Positions 62,966 through 64,000 of a DNA stretch of 64,000 bases are shown here, one piece after another. Within the stretch, counting starts at the first letter, position 1; the number at the start of each line of letters is the position of its first letter. The DNA lies in contig JACAXG010000012.1 of assembly GCA_018881555.1 (NCBI GenBank), positions 11,876,181 through 11,940,180 of the forward strand, written 5' to 3'. The position numbers and the translations under genes are program-made. Source of the stretch: Amblyornis subalaris. Its lineage: Eukaryota > Chordata > Aves > Passeriformes > Ptilonorhynchidae. The notes under the pieces were generated by a model. That model was not told the DNA's origin. It saw nothing but the letters and a program-made list of their open reading frames with translations, and searched no databases.

Positions 62966-64000
62966 TGTACTTGTTTTAGCGGAGGCAAATGAAAGCACCA
63001 CAAGAGGGTANTAAGCAATTACTGGGAATTTAGTTCCATTCAGTGTTTCTCCTACACTTTAAAATGATAAAACACACAAGGCAAATCAGTGGAGGAGAAA
63101 GTCAATTACAGTAGCAAATCAATTAGGGTGAAGAGTCAAACCAATCAAAACTGCAAGGTAACTAATGAAGGACAATTAACAACAATAAATGGATTCAGCA
63201 TTGCTCAGATACAACAAGGAAATGGAGACACAAGTGATATCAGGCTTTCAAGAGTACAGAAGATGCTCTATTCAGGGGGCAAGCACACTGGGGGCCTGAA
63301 CTCTTCATATTCTTTTAACTGCCAAATTCAGAATGTACTGGGATGAGGAGAAAACTACTTTATAAGGTTCTACTTTTTTCTACTGATATTTGCTGTCAGT
63401 GTAATAGTGCTCCATACTATGTGTCTATTACCAATCTGACAGCTAATTCAAAATCTACGCAGTAGGCCCTGATGGCATCTGTAGGCTTTATTTATATCCA
63501 AGCCTCTTGGAACCAGCTGTATTAAACTGTTTCAGTCTGGATGTCCTCACTGGAAGTTCCTTTACTTCTGAAGATGGAGAGCATGCAAGATACACAACAC
63601 ATCGACAAGGCTGCTATGTGCCTAAAATTATGCATTGCAAACACTCTTCATGAAGGAAAGTGTTTGTGTGCCATTGTCAGTGTTAAGTCATCTAATCATT
63701 GATTGACTAACACCTGAAGGTAAGGAAAGAACAGCTTAGTTTAAACCTGCCTGGTGTTGATTCTTATGTAAACATTTTTATATTACAGATCCTTCTTAAT
63801 TTCTGTGAAGGACCAATGATCTTGTTGTAGCAGTCGAAAAAACCAATAATGTTTGCTGTGGAAGAGCAGAGATTAGTAATCCAAACTGTGCTACTATTGG
63901 TGTTGGCATCTTTTATAGATTCCTATTCAGTCTTGGGTAATATTTGACATTCTTCCCTATACCGAAGCACACTTCATTCTAAATTGTCCCCACAGAGAAC
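62966..64000. other. Non-coding sequence to window end
   Basis: An 85-codon frame at 63089-63346 is Asn/Gln/Ser-rich with no recognisable domain and is treated as chance. No repeat or RNA gene was seen. Confidence 0.5.

Noticed and set aside
1..64000. CRISPR arrays, prokaryotic operons, phage or toxin systems
   Set aside because: No regularly spaced repeats, dense coding or ribosome binding sites. The CR1 repeats and composition indicate vertebrate nuclear DNA.

Overview
The window looks like avian nuclear DNA. It is A+T-rich non-coding sequence with no sustained coding signal. The recognisable interspersed repeats are old CR1 LINE fragments, the dominant repeat family of birds and a common one in other sauropsids. 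They carry CR1 3'-end signatures: a block close to GGTTGGACCAGATGATC, then GGTCCCTTCCAACCT, then an ATTCTATGA-like tail. I see no Alu, B1, L1 or other mammalian repeat. The many isolated single N bases suggest a consensus in which ambiguous (probably heterozygous) positions were masked. Species and locus cannot be named from the sequence.

No protein-coding gene, rRNA, tRNA, CRISPR array or prokaryotic operon is supported. Open frames are short (the longest about 160-180 codons), match no protein family I recognise, often lack a usable ATG, and overlap frames on the opposite strand. The window is best read as a gene desert or the inside of a very long intron.

Layout. 1-9.4 kb: A+T-rich, with two abutting perfect hairpins (1760-1797), a GC box plus G-run followed by a TATA box (2602-2645), and a short frame with a secretory-leader-like start (3554-3832). 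9.4-17.2 kb: unique sequence with a Thr/Ser/Pro-rich antisense frame near 14 kb and a CpG cluster (16.86-17.16 kb) ending in a CTCF-like core. 17.2-23.2 kb: A+T-rich, holding a POU/homeodomain-rich segment near 19.3 kb and a CR1 3' end at 22.97-23.18 kb. 23.2-38.7 kb: unique sequence with a pyrimidine-rich strip and a motif-dense segment near 33.3 kb. 38.8-39.05 kb: a CpG-rich islet containing a near-perfect RE1/NRSE silencer site, the most specific functional signal here. 41.29-42.1 kb: the largest CR1, minus strand, with internal loss. 46.4-48.4 kb: two enhancer-like segments, one with three homeodomain cores beside a CpG cluster, the other ending near a CR1 tail. 48.4-57.4 kb: unique sequence. 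57.44-57.58 kb: another CR1 3' end. 62.0-62.96 kb: purine-rich on the plus strand.

No bacterial- or phage-like novel system is present. What merits a second look is regulatory: a REST/NRSF site in a CpG islet and several candidate developmental enhancers in a desert with no visible exon. Enhancer and conservation claims are inferences from motif content, because no alignment could be run.
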